NCBI GenBank assembly: GCA_963920665.1
Contig: OY987267.1
Coordinates: forward strand, 23,870,001 to 23,934,000
Direction: 5' to 3'
Source: Straminergon stramineum
Lineage: Eukaryota > Streptophyta > Bryopsida > Hypnales > Calliergonaceae
Length of the DNA: 64,000 bases
Shown here: positions 41,967 through 53,839 of the stretch, piece by piece
Numbering within the stretch: the first letter of the stretch is position 1
Layout of the letters: each line of letters begins with the position of its first letter
Position numbers and translations under genes: made by a program
The notes under the pieces: model-generated
Seen by the model: only the letters and a program-made list of their open reading frames with translations
Told to the model about the DNA's origin: nothing
Database searches by the model: none

Positions 41967-43535
41967 CACAAATTGGAAATTGTGACGCAAATAGGGTCTT
42001 TTATTTTTACTAAGGATGTCTCTGATAAACTTAGCCGCCTTTTGCTCCAGTCAGTAGGGTTTGTCATGTATGAGTCTTCTAAAACATTGGCTCTGGAGGA
42101 AGAAAACCCTATCATTAGGATTTCTCCTCACACGCGATCCTCTACACTTCAATCTAGCCGTCCATTCCATTTCTGCATGAAGACATTGAGTTCAATTCAG
42201 CACAAGTTTCAGCACAGATCGATCATCTGGGAGACAAATTACACACACTCAGATCGATCATCCCGCGTTTTGCAAATAATTGAAATGCAATTGGGTGTCA
42301 CACTGATAGCTAGATAGAGATGGAGCAATTAATTTACAAAATTGAAGCGTTCCGATCCATCGGCTTTGCAATGCCTTGATTTCTTGAACGATGCTGGTCT
42401 GTTTCTTGAACCCTATCTTCTTCCATGCATTCAAAGATCGATGACGGCCGAATTTGTGTAACTGAATTCAGTTACGAAGCGCTTGAGCTTCTCCTGGTCG
42501 ATCGAGTGCTCTGTCTGATCCGTGCACTCCACTGCACTCGCTACCGCCGCCAGGAAGACGGCCAAGCATGCATCAATCCTTAACTCGGCCTGGCTTCCTC
42601 AATTCCTTTCTCCAGGAATTACTTGCACTGCATTCGTCCGTCGCCCCTCAGCTCCGTGATCTCACACATACATTTCTCAAGTCATATCGAATCGTTGCAG
42701 TGCACTTCGATCGCCACATGCAGCTCCGGCTGGTCGTTTTCGCTGTTAGATTCTTCAGCTTCGATTCCTACTCTGCGCGCCGTCCAGGGTTCATGCTAGC
42801 TGGTCTCCGTTCTTGCTGTCCGACTGTGATTCACCCTGGGTAATGTCCCCACCCATGTTACTTGTGAGCACATTGCTAACTTGTGTGAAAGTGAAATTGG
42901 CTCTCAACATTTGGCTGTGGTGTTTTCGTGGTTTTTTTACGTCCAGCAGGCGCGGTTGCTTTCGCTGTTGATTTGGAATTGCCACATGGTGAGCTCCAGG
43001 CATGCACGAGGAGTATGTGACCCAGAAGTTGGAAACGGAGTCTTGATTCCAACCTCAAGCGGAAACCAAGGTACTGCAGCTAATTCCCTTCAGATTATAA
43101 TTAAAGTCTGAGAAATCATTCTATGCGGGGTTACCCTCTGTGGATTTTATTTGGTGATTCTCCAAGCGTACCACATTAATTCCAGAATTAAAATTGTGCA
43201 ATTTCTGTTGCAGCATGATGAAATCTTAACTGAACCCTCAAATCCGCCATATCGGTCCAAGTTCTTAATCAGGTCTCTGGACAATTAAAATCCTAGGTCT
43301 AGAAAGCTCTGGGCACTGGAATGTCGCAATTTTGGCACGGTACTCTTTAATACGCTTACGATTTAACCATTTCACAAGAGAGTCGGGAGACAGGCGATTG
43401 TTTTTAACAAGTATGGTCATTTTCTTTGGGAGAAAGGGTTGCCTGCAGGAAACGCTTGCGATGGCATTCTACCGACTACCATTGCGTTCTCACAAATCCC
43501 TCACAACTACTGATTTTACAGGAAATCCCACAAGA
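41967..43535 (+). other. GT34 upstream region and probable 5' leader
   Basis: The composition is more gene-like than the AT-rich flanks, but no protein family is recognised. It probably contains the promoter and a 5' UTR intron ending at 43521. Confidence 0.4.
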
Positions 43536-46112
43536 ATGAGCTCCGAGTCGATGTGTCCGGTAGCGCCCACATCAGTACCGACCCTGAAGTGGTCCTTTCC
43601 TAAAGGTCGAAACCTTCAGAAGGCGGTGCACAACTTGCGAGTGACAATCCTGTGCGGATTCGTCACGGTCCTGGTGCTGTGGGGCACCATTGGCATCGGC
43701 ACATTTGGTTCACAAACTCAACCGGCCGAGGGCGTTGAAAGCGCCCAATCCCACGATCAAAGTTCCAGTGAGTCTCGCCGCGTCCTCAGCGCCACCACCG
43801 ACGAGCTGGAGGAACCGGAGCCCGACTCAAGTGAGCTTTCACAAGAACGTCAACTAGATATCCTTACATGCCGCTCTAGGATTAACATGTCATGTAATTC
43901 GTTATTTGAAATACTACAATCTTCCATGAAAGCAGATTTCAAAATTCGATTTTTTGAAGTAATCGAATTGTTATTGCCCTTCCTTTGGGTCTCATTTAGG
44001 GATTTTAAATAAAATCCCTAAATAGAAAACTCTTAACGTCGTCAATTTCGTTAAATTGGAGGAATTCCACGATTTTTCAAGGTGCAGTTTGAAACATAAA
44101 TCTATATCAGTCCTAGTTTTGAGAGCTTTGTGCAGCTACTTAGCTGAATGTCGCAACTTTTGGCACCCACAAGTCCAGAATATTGCCAATTTAACTTACC
44201 ATTTTTTAATGCGAAGGTAGGAGGTCCTGCAGTATCAATATCTATATCTACTATCTATCTATAATGGCTCGCAATGCATGGGCTAGCTTGGATTCAAGAG
44301 ACTTCAGTTGATTCATGGAAAGCAAAGGGTCTCGTGCCGTGATGTTTAAGAATGTTATGAACGGAATTGACGATACTTGGGGTAAAATTGATCAATTCAG
44401 GTGACGACCCATACACTCTGGGTCCTGCGATAACGGACTGGGACGAGCAACGCGCGTTGTGGCTTCAGCAGCATCCAAGCCTACGCAAGAACAGCCGCGG
44501 CGAGGACAGGATCCTTCTCGTGACGGGATCCCAACCCAAGCCGTGCGACAGTGCCGTGGGCGACCACCTGCTCCTCAAGAGCTTGAAGAACAAAATTGAC
44601 TACTGCCGCTTGCACGACATCGCCATCTTCTACAACCTGGCGCACCTGGACCCCGTGATGGCGGGGTTCTGGGCGAAGCTCCCTCTGCTGCGCAAGCTCA
44701 TGCTGGCGCACCCGGAGGTGGAGTGGATCTGGTGGATGGACTCGGACGCCTTCTTCACGGACATGGTGTTCGAGCTCCCCATGGAGAAGTATAGAGACGT
44801 GAACATGGTGCTGCACGGGTTCGACGAGATGATCTACTCGCAGAAGAGCTGGGTGGGGTTGAATACGGGCAGCTTTCTTTTGCGAAATTGCCAGTGGGCG
44901 CTGGATCTGCTGGAGGCGTGGGCGCCCATGGGACCCAAGGGACACATCCGCGTGGACGCGGGCAAGGTACGTAAAATACACAATCAATTCATAAAAAAAA
45001 TTGACAATTTTTCCATAGCCAAATTGTGGAGCTCAAATCGTCAAATTCGTTATATCGGCAGTATTCCAATCCTTTGGCACGTTTCAGGACGAGCAGCCTG
45101 AAACCTATATAAAGCCATGCCTGCCCTAGTTTGTGGCCTGAAATTGGACACATGTGTAGATAAAAGTCACAATTTTTAAAGCCAGAATCGTGCCATTTTA
45201 ACGAAATTGCGGTTGCACGTGACAATGCATAGGCAGATAATCTCTGGTTCCCGGATTGCCATTCCCTGTTTCCAGTATCACCAACAGTGAAAATTTGTGC
45301 CACTGATTTCCCCTGTTTGCCGCTGTTCCTTGATTTCCCCTGGCTCGCATTGCCAAATCATAAGAGAAATTTCTGGTATTAATTTCCGTAATGGGAACAA
45401 GGATAATCTCCCTGTATGATACATAAATGTGATGCACCAGGACATGCCTTGATTCAAATCTTATACAGCGAGGATTGTGCAGCGCATTCTAACTGGAAAT
45501 TAATTGTCCAAATTGATGGAAATCAATTTCGGCAGGTGCTGACGGCGACGCTGGCTGGCCGACCCGCGTTCGAGGCGGACGACCAGAGCGCGCTCATCTA
45601 CCTACTGCTCACGCAGAAGGCGCGTTGGTCGGCGAAGGTAACGTCAATTTCGTGAAGTTTGCGGTAATCCAATACTTTGGCATCTTTCAGAATGCTTGTT
45701 CTGAAACACAGATTTTTACATATCCTAGATTTTAGACCAGAATCGTGCCAATTTACCGAACTTGCATTGACTGTAGGTATACTTGGAGAGCCAGTACTAC
45801 CTGCATGGCTACTGGGTGATCCTGGTGGAGCGTTTCGAGGAGATGATGGCGTCGCATCACCCCGGCAGTGGCGACCACCGTTGGCCGTTCGTCACTCACT
45901 TCGTGGGATGCAAGCCGTGCGGCCGCTACGGCGACTACGCCGTGGAGCGCTGCGTGGCCCAAATGGAGCGCGCCTTCAACTTCGGCGACAATCAGATTCT
46001 GAAGCACTACGGATTCCAGCACCGCGCGTTGGGGACGCACAGGGTGCGACGCCTGCGGAACGACAGCGCGGATCCCCTCGGACTCCGCCTGCAGCACCCG
46101 CTTCAACCCTGA
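43536..46112 (+). CDS. XXT: GT34 glycosyltransferase, xyloglucan 6-xylosyltransferase type (4 exons, 432 aa)
   Basis: This is a Golgi type II membrane enzyme of family GT34, whose plant members add xylose from UDP-xylose to the glucan backbone of xyloglucan; related members add galactose to galactomannan. The exons are 43536-43830, 44401-44966, 45536-45637 and 45777-46112, with GT-AG junctions in consistent phase. A short cytosolic N-terminus precedes a membrane anchor at about residues 36-57. The catalytic domain starts near DDPYTLGP (100-107). It holds VTGSQPKPC (139-147) and the metal- and UDP-binding DxD motif WWMDSDAFF (DSD at 212-214). Exon 4 carries the family block HFVGCKPCGRYGDY and FNFGDNQIL. 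An acceptor (TTTTACAG, ending at 43521) just upstream suggests a 5' UTR intron. The C-terminus is shorter than I remember for angiosperm XXTs. Substrate (xylosyl versus galactosyl transfer) is inferred from overall resemblance only. Confidence 0.93.
44034..44206 (+). mobile_element. Inverted-repeat element copy in GT34 intron 1
   Basis: The left end reads GTCAATTTCGTTAAATTGG and the right end reads GCCAATTTAAC. The interior holds AAATCTATATCAGTCCTAG, which is nearly identical to the interior of the element at 20362. It lies in the middle of intron 1, not at its borders. A related partial copy (CCTAGGTCTAGAAAGCTCT, then GAATGTCGCAATTTTGGCAC) lies upstream at about 43250-43345 in the presumed 5' leader. 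Confidence 0.5.
45047..45210 (+). mobile_element. Inverted-repeat element copy in GT34 intron 2
   Basis: The ends are CGTCAAATTCGTTATATCGG and, at the right, GCCATTTTAACGAAATTGCG, which are inverted copies of each other. The interior shares the CCTGAAACCTATAT and CCCTAG motifs with the other copies. The remainder of intron 2 (to 45535) shows repeated GATTTCCCCTG-like words but no gene. Confidence 0.5.
45638..45776 (+). mobile_element. GT34 intron 3, composed almost wholly of a small inverted-repeat element
   Basis: The 139-bp intron starts GTAACGTCAATTTCG and ends CATTGACTGTAG. Its two ends are imperfect inverted repeats: GTCAATTTCGTGAAGTTTGC on the left, and on the right the complement of GCCAATTTACCGAACTTGC followed by ATTGAC. 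The same end (GTCAATTTC with a following ATGGC or TTGGC) bounds free-standing elements at 20362, 21701, 52389 and 53083. The interior also aligns with the 20362 copy (TTTGGCAT, then GAAA, then TATCCTAGAT). Almost no intron sequence is left outside the element, which supplies or abuts both splice sites. Confidence 0.6.
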
Positions 46113-46280
46113 ACGAAGCTTCGGTTCCTTCGGCCGCGACAACGAACTTGTTCCAAAGGTATGGAATGCACCCACGCCCCCAACAATCACAGATTTTATC
46201 ATTGGCTCTGGACTCAAGGAGGAGAGGCTTTGCATTGACAGAAGCGCGCTAGCCGCGGGAGGAAGTTTGAGTAGCGAAGG

Positions 46281-46595
46281 TAGGAGGTTCATAAACCGAC
46301 CTCTTACCAGCTGATTTCCAATTCTGAAGAGTTTGAATATTTTTCAGTAAATTTTCCTTGAAAAAAAAGAGGAATTGGCATCTGATCCAAGTTGTTTCAT
46401 AGTTTTTGGACCTTTGTGGAATTAGTTGTGAGTTTTGAAGTGGGAATTACAAAAGGCAATAAAACTATCCACCCCTCAATATGTTTAGTATTTGGACATT
46501 GAGGAATATTATTGGTACATTGAAAAAAGCAATATGTACCTCTATGTTAAAAGAACGTTTTTAGTGCCAAAATTGTTTAAGGACCTCCTACCTTA
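46281..46595. repeat. Inverted-repeat pair GTAGGAGGT / ACCTCCTAC
   Basis: AAGGTAGGAGGT near 46278 is inverted as ACCTCCTACCTT near 46583. The same word (AAGGTAGGAGGTCCTG) occurs in GT34 intron 1 at 44214, so it may be a small repeat family. Confidence 0.35.
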
Positions 46596-47893
46596 CCTTA
46601 CTTGAAAAAAGCAGGGCCTTCTTGTAAGGATAGAGCCTCTTGAAGTGGAGTTTCTTGTTTTCAACATGATGTTTATTAAGTTGATCATAATATTAGTAAG
46701 TTGTAAAGGCCCTTTTTCAAAAGAATTAATAAGAAGAAACACCATACAAAAAATTGGGAGGGCAATGCACCTTGGTGAGGCTGTAGAGGCCAATTGAGGG
46801 TTGGGGATCCAAAAACTAATTGGTCAAAGGCAAGGCCTTGGCCTAGCAAGCACCCCAAGGGGATTATAACATTTGAATGTAAGCTAGGTTGATTGATCTC
46901 ATGAGTCAAATGAAAGGCACAAAGTATTTCACTTCCTTCAAGGTGTGGCTTGAAAATTAGCATTCAACTAGTTGTGTTATGATTGGCTTTCCACTTGGAG
47001 ATGGATGTCACTTCAATCTCACCAAACAATGTAGTGATAAAATGTCTAATGTAGTGAAGATGTGTCAAAGGTGGCACTAAGCTTGGCCGCATAGTCCAAA
47101 ATTCCTTGCACTTGTTGACGATGAGAAGGGACACCATTGCTCTAGTGTTTTGTAAACTTGTTGAGCAAGAGTTGGATTTTAAACCCTAAAATATTGCACT
47201 ATTTTGAGGCCCAAATTTGCTTCAAAGTACTTGTACCAAAAGCAAGTCCAAAATCTTCATCCAAATTTATTTTCTAACAAATTCAACTAACAAATCCTTC
47301 AGTGAACTTGTTCAAGTAAAGTTTTTGAAAATAGTAGAGTAAAAATCCCCATTCATTGCAAGTTCAATGTGCTTAAACTTCAAAAAGTAGTTTATTCTAG
47401 ATTTCAAAATTTCAAAATTTTGAGTAAGTATCAAATGGTAAATTTTAATTATTTTTGAATTGTAAATTTTTGAGTAAGTATAAAACTATATAATCAAAAT
47501 AAATGAATTGATTTTTTCTTTGAATTAAAATTCAGTTGTTTGGTTTGACATTGAAATAAGAAAAACCCTATAACTTTTGCAATATTTATTGGAATGGTGT
47601 GAATCAAAGCTTTTCATGTAGATTAGGATGATTAGAATCCATCCTTAAAATCTCATGGAAAAATTCAAAGTTATGAAGTTAACCCCTAAGGGACCAAGGT
47701 GCATTTTTTGGCAACATAACTTTTTTGGGCAGGTACCTGTGACTAGAGATTTCCATGTTTTTGGCCCAAACTTTAATAGAAGGTATGGACAAGGAATATC
47801 TTTCATGTACACAAAATTTCAAGGAATTTGGAAATATGAGTCAAAAGTTATGGCCTAATATGTAATTTGTTACTCAACTCAATCAGTCTATAG
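46596..47893. other. AT-rich gene-free DNA
   Basis: No gene is supported; old repeat words are shared with 24-29 kb. Confidence 0.45.
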
Positions 47894-47959
47894 TTTGGGC
47901 AAATTTGAAAAAATCATTTTTTTCAAAAATAAAAAATTGAAATTGGTTTTCTAGATTTA

Positions 47960-48343
47960 AGATAGCCAACCCATTTCTAATCTCCCCCTCCATTTCCATT
48001 AAGTAGATTGTAGACTGCTTTCTTTCTGTGAAGTTGTGGTGCAGTTCCTAAAGTAGATGTGTCACATTATGATTGGTTGCAAGGCTCTCAATATTGCAAC
48101 CAGCCCTTGGTCAATTGCAATTAGCCTATCATTACAAATAGAAAGCTCTGTACCACCATAACAGGTCAAAAAGAATCTTACACTAAAAAATTTGTAGTAA
48201 TTACATTTTTTGTAATAAAATTCTAGAAAAATATGCAATCCTTCTTAACTCTATTTTTGCACATGGGAAAAATTTTGCATTGAAAGAAAATCTACTCCAA
48301 ATATGCATAATTGCTTAAGTGGTTGAAAATGGGTTGGCTACCT
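47960..48343. mobile_element. TA-flanked inverted-repeat element, copy 5 (384 bp) with a paralogous empty site
   Basis: TA precedes AGATAGCCAACCCATTTCTA, and TGAAAATGGGTTGGCTACCT precedes TA. The host sequence on both sides (47894-47959 and 48344-49000) is a diverged copy of 24256-24960. That region is continuous across the corresponding point, which identifies both borders independently. Confidence 0.8.
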
Positions 48344-49000
48344 TATATATACATAGAAAGTGTTGAATCATTCCATTTTGATCAATGAGTCAAAAGTTAT
48401 GAGATGTTTTAATTTGCGGGCAAGTATGGATTCTCTACTCAAAAAAAACACTTTAAAGTCCTTTAATTAATTAAATTTTCAATATTTTTTGAAAAAAATA
48501 AAAACATTAGATGTAGATTGTTTATTAAAACATTACAACCATTGGGATTGGGATTTTTCAATTCCATTAATAAATTGTTAATGATTTAGTATTTTGAATC
48601 ATTCTCTATGTCTTTCTACTTACTATTTTTTTCCTAAATGTTGCACAATTCCAAGTGATATGAAAATTTTCAAGCATGTAGACAACTTGTATTGAAGAAT
48701 GAATCTAAAGAAGCACCACCATTTTAGACATTTTTTCATACAAATGTGACCTTGTGAAGTGCAGCTGCCCGATTTTTTACAAGGCCCTCCAAAGGATTTT
48801 TGTCACTTGAAACGCAAATATCTTGCAATCTACATGGTGGAATTTTCTGAATTTTTTTTACATCTTCTCAATCTAGTGTAATACAAGATCCTACAGTTAT
48901 ATGTGTCCAAAAATGATATTTTTCAAAAATTTGATACTTGTATTAGAAATGACAGTTTTTGAGGGGTTTTGGTGATAACATAGTCAAGGAACTTTAGGGA

Positions 49001-52000
49001 TTAATAGAACTTGCCCAAGTTTTCCAGAAAACCATAGTGAGCTTCTTAGTGCTTTAGGGATTAATGTAAAGCTTCTTCTCCTTATTATTATAAGGATTAA
49101 GAGCCAACAAAAGTATTTCTTAAGTTAGTAAAACTAGATTTTGTAGATTTGAAAGAAAGTGGAGAGTGGAAAATAGGCAATTGGATTTATAATGATTTGG
49201 TAAATATTTGATCAATAAGTAAGCTTTAGTGATTTCTAAAGACTCCCTTAGCTTGTTGTTGAATTATATTACACTAGATATTTTATCAAAATTAGTTTTT
49301 TTGGCCATTCTGACGAAATAGTTGGAAATGTTAATAATTCTTTCTATTCAAAACAAAGCCTTAGTAAATAAGAAATTGTTGAGACATGCAAAAGAAGCTT
49401 TACCAATATGACCTAGTAAGATAGTTAAGTGGGTGGAGTCTTCAACTAATATCCATGTGGACATGTGGTTCAAGATGCCCTTGTTGTGGATGGTTTTGGC
49501 CTTTACTAAACGGACATATCCAAGAATGCACACTATAACTCCATATTGTCCTAGAGGACAATAATTGTCCAATGAATGATTTTCAAGGTTCTTGAAGAAA
49601 CGAAGAATGCAAGTACTTATCTTCATAGATCTTACTTTTGGGTCTGACTACTTTGATAATAGCACATCTTTTTAGGGTTAAGGGATTTTTAACTCTTGAC
49701 TTCTAAAATTTACATAAATTCTTGGATCCCTCAAGAAATAACCTTTAGTCATTTATCATTTGTATGTGAAAATTATCTTAAATGAATGGATTTAAAGAAG
49801 CCAAAATTAGTGTCCATTCCTTCGTGCCCATTCTTCAAAGTCTAAAACCTAATTAAGGTAGACCAACCCAATGTTGTCAATCATCCAATTCCAACATCTA
49901 CTGGACCCTCCCATTTGCATCAAGCACCCAGGACCCATTACAACAATCTTAGCAACCCTTTAGCGTCATGAAAATTCACTTGGCAAGGGGACACGTCAGT
50001 ATGTGGATTTAGCATGGGTCTACCCACACTTTACCAATTTAGTCCCAATAAACTTTGAAAAATCTCAGAAAATTCATTTCTTGTCAGTATGTCTTGATTC
50101 TGCTTGCAAATGACTTCTCTCAAACTTCTCCATCCCTGAAAAATACCTGAGTTGACAAATGGCTTCTCCAAGGTACCTCGATACAAAATCTGCTTGGTAA
50201 TAGGCATGTGTTCCTTACTGTTTTGCAAGCATCGAACAAGAGATTGGATTTTGGCAGTGTGGTGTAAAATATTCCAGCGCCAACCTCTGTTGTAAGACGC
50301 AGAGAGACCAATTCTTGCCAATGACCCCATGTATTACTACTACTTCCCTCTCCAATGTCTCACAGCACAGCACAGCACAGCAGGTGATGAGAGGTCCATC
50401 GGCTCGAATCATCTCTTAAATCTTAGTTTAGTACTTGCGTAGAATTGAAGGGAACACAATCTGTACTTCACCCCAAACTCTGCAGTCGGGAATTGCTGGC
50501 CTGCAGGGCTTCTTCAATTTACGCGAAACTGTAAAGAAAGGCTGGAGGAGTTTTGGGAACTCAATCAAGTTTTAGTCGATGATAAAGCCAAGGAGCTCTT
50601 ACAAATCTGAAGCCTCCAAACCTCAAGATTTCATGGCATGAAAGAAAGCAGCGGAGTTGTAGACATGAACCATGGTCTTCCAATTCATAGACCTAGAAGA
50701 TATGAAGTCTCAAACATGAATGTAATAATGTGTACAAGAGAAAAAAATAATGATTCAGAAGTAATGTCAGTGTGAAAATGTTTGTTTAGACGGTGCAGTT
50801 CAAAATTCTAAAATCATGTTCAAGTGCCCAGAGCTCTTCAAATTTTCTAGAATTTTCGACCTTGGTTTCAGGTGTGCCAATGAAACAAAGTCAGTAACAC
50901 TGAAAACTACCATTTTCATAACTTGAAGAGCTTCCTAACTTACCTCGAATGTGCACCAAGAGTTCTTTTATAAGATTTCCTCAGTGATTGACTCCATGCA
51001 CCTACAGGACTCTGCAAACGTGCACCAAGAGTTCTTTAATAAGAGATCCGAAGTGGTGGACTCCGTGCACCTACAGAACTCTGCAAAGGTGCACCAAGAG
51101 TTCTTTAATATAAGATTTCCGAAGTGATTCAGAAAAATTGACTTCGACATTATTTGAATGTGCGACAAGTGTACAACGTGGTATGACAAGTGTGCACGTA
51201 AAGAGATCTGACTAGGTATGATTTCTACTTATCTCACGTTATTGCATCATTGCGACCTGAGAATTCCATCAACATCTCAAGCTTCAATATTGCTTTGACC
51301 TTGTGCAATGTGAAACGATATTGCGTCACCTAAAGGCCTAAAATGAAGCAAGGAGCCCACGAACTAACATCACTTTCATATTTTTCATATTATATATATT
51401 TATATATTTTGGTCAATATTTGCGCGACCTTCGCAATTTTCGAGGCACGCGCCTTGAAATCTCGGTCTATCCAGTCTTAGTTTTGGCAGTCTTTGTTTTT
51501 CGCCCGGTTTTTCGCCAGTGATGCAGCTTGAAATCCGATATTTCTCCTTCAAACCCAGAGACAATGGCAACCACACTCACTTCTCAATCCTCAATCCTCC
51601 ACAGGAGATCAAGATCTAAACACTGACGGCCAATTCCAAAAGAGGGAGAAGTACAACAATGGCAAAATTTTCAGAGTTTCCGAGGTAAAGAAGAACTCCT
51701 TGCTTCCTGGTATTTTCGTATACTATGGAATAGTTACCTTCCTCTCTTACTGAGTTCGATCCAGATCATTGGTCTTGGTCATGCGGAATCCCATTTATCA
51801 GGTATAACGCTACAAAAGGCAGAGATATGATCAATTCCCAGACGACTCTGTAGCGGCCAGCAGAGCGCAAATGGGACAAGAAATTCCCATAAAGAACCTG
51901 GTAGCACAAACTAAGGACTCAGAACAGAAGAGGCATTTATTTGCGCAATCTAGCTGGCATAGAGCACTGGCGATGAATTCATGGCGTTCTACGTTTACAC

Positions 52001-52388
52001 GAAACAACGTTTCTTGTCTTTGTTGTGGTGTCGTTGTGGAGCTCGGAGCACCAGAAGATAATTACATCCATAGATAATTCTTTCATCTGCAAGAAATTAC
52101 AAGAAATTTGGAAATGGAGCTTCAACTAGCTTGCTTGGAAAGCTCGAGTCAGGTCCTCTGAATCGATCCCCTCAAGTCAGTTTGCAGCAGTGCGTCATGC
52201 ACACTTCGGGAAGAAAATTCCAGGTAGATTCAACAAAGTCAGGAAACGTGGGTTAGTCATCCAAAGGCTCATTCTTTGGGCATCTTGGATTGTGCGAAAT
52301 GCTAAAGTCTTCAAACACGAGGCTTGGCCACCTCGTCAATACGTAGTTCGATTCTCCCGCAGGCCAAACGTAACGTCCTTCCGTAGTT
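49001..52388. other. Gene-free stretch
   Basis: No coding region is supported. A CACAG microsatellite lies at 50361-50382 and a 69-bp tandem repeat at 50951. Composition is mixed from 51200 on. Confidence 0.4.
50951..51130. repeat. 69-bp tandem repeat, about 2.6 copies
   Basis: Units starting GTGCACCAAGAGTTCTTT begin at 50951, 51020 and 51089. The minus strand stays open across them, but the peptide has no known relative. Confidence 0.85.
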
Positions 52389-52716
52389 ATGTCAACTTCA
52401 TTAAATTGGCGGTATTCAAATGCCATTTTTCAGACCGCGCAGTCTGAACTGTAAAACGACATCTAAGACACTTACAGATTTCTGACATCTAGGACACTTA
52501 TAGATTTCAGATATCTAGAGTTGGTATAGATTTCAGACCGCGCGGTCTAAACTATCTATGAAATATTTAGATTTTAGACATCTAGGACGATTCTAGATTT
52601 CTAGCATCTAGGACCGGTTTAGATTTCAGACCATGCTGAAGTAGTGAAATGGACCACCAATTTTCTAGAATACCACCAATTTACCGGAACACCACCATTT
52701 TAATGAAATTGACCAT
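52389..52716. mobile_element. Inverted-repeat element homologous to the 20362 copy (328 bp)
   Basis: The ends are GTCAACTTCATTAAATTGGC and CATTTTAATGAAATTGACC. It contains CAGACCGCGCAGTCTG and the near-palindrome CAGACCGCGCGGTCTA, and many repeats of 'agatttcagacatctagga'. Confidence 0.7.
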
Positions 52717-53082
52717 AGTTGGACTAACCATAGTTCAAAAGTCCTTCCATAGTTGGTTTCTTTCATAGTCCAAAAGTTGTTCCCAGAGTTGGGTTCCCAT
52801 AACTATGTGACTTGTGGGTTGTACTCACCTTTTTGCCGTAAGAATAAGGTAAATTAGCCCATGACAAGTCAACTCTCAAATGTAGACACCTATAAAATCA
52901 TCCATTACAATCTTCCATCAATTCATGGCAGACTTTATTTAGAAAATGAAATTAGGACTTCACTAGGTAGGTTAATGGTCAAAATCAGTGCTTCGGGTGA
53001 TGTTGATGGAGTTATTAATGACTACTTTAGGAACTTTCACCATTCTAGTGTATATTCATAACAAGAACTAAATTTTTTATTC

Positions 53083-53200
53083 ATAGGCAATTTCATTAAA
53101 ATGGAAGTATTACAATAAAATGGCACAAAATATGTTAGGAATTGCATGACATTCTATTAAAATGGCAGAATAATATCACCATTTTAATGAAATTGCCTAT
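53083..53200. mobile_element. Small inverted-repeat element (118 bp)
   Basis: ATAGGCAATTTCATTAAAAT is inverted at the right as ATTTTAATGAAATTGCCTAT. ATTC occurs directly outside both ends. The interior is homologous to 21701-21841. Confidence 0.7.
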
Positions 53201-53839
53201 ATTCCTTCATGTCAAGCCCATGTTAGAAAATATTGTTTCTGCTTTACAACTTTAGGTGGACTGATGACCATGATGGTTTCAGAATAGTCTACAGATTGTT
53301 TTGGGCTAACTGGGCAGCACACTTGAAAAATTCAGAAAAAATTCATACTTTGTCAAGAAAATAAAATTTCAATTGCTCTCTCCATTTCTCATGTTTGTCT
53401 TTATATGGTAAAAAATATTCAAAATTTTCAAAAATGTGAACAATGCAAACCAGTCATTTTGCCTGTCATAGTCTGGTTTACCTTATATCCTTTTATGGAT
53501 ATAAGGTAAAAAAAAGAAAAAATTATCTCAAATGTCACATCATGTAGATGGGACTGGTGTGAATGCTGAGAGCATGAGATGATGCACCTGTCATGAACTA
53601 AACTTGTCATCCGTGGCACCCCGTCATCAGTCAAATGTTCAACCCTCGTGAAGTAAATTGTCGTCACTTAGGAGCAGCTCTCAAGTATAAATGCTTGCTC
53701 TAAATCATCAGCATATGTATCCATTTCATGCACAACTGAGATTCACGTGGTTGAGTCCACTAGTATTGACCCAGAAAACCAGAGTTCATTGTTTGTGTCT
53801 TCCCATTGAAAGTTTCCAAGCTGCACTTCTTGTGCCAAT

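Noticed and set aside
42568..42843. 91-codon frame upstream of GT34
   Set aside because: No family resemblance and no supported splice to GT34. It is probably promoter or 5' leader.
44481..44987. 168-codon minus-strand frame over GT34 exon 2
   Set aside because: A shadow of the GC-rich coding exon; the plus-strand GT34 motifs are unambiguous.
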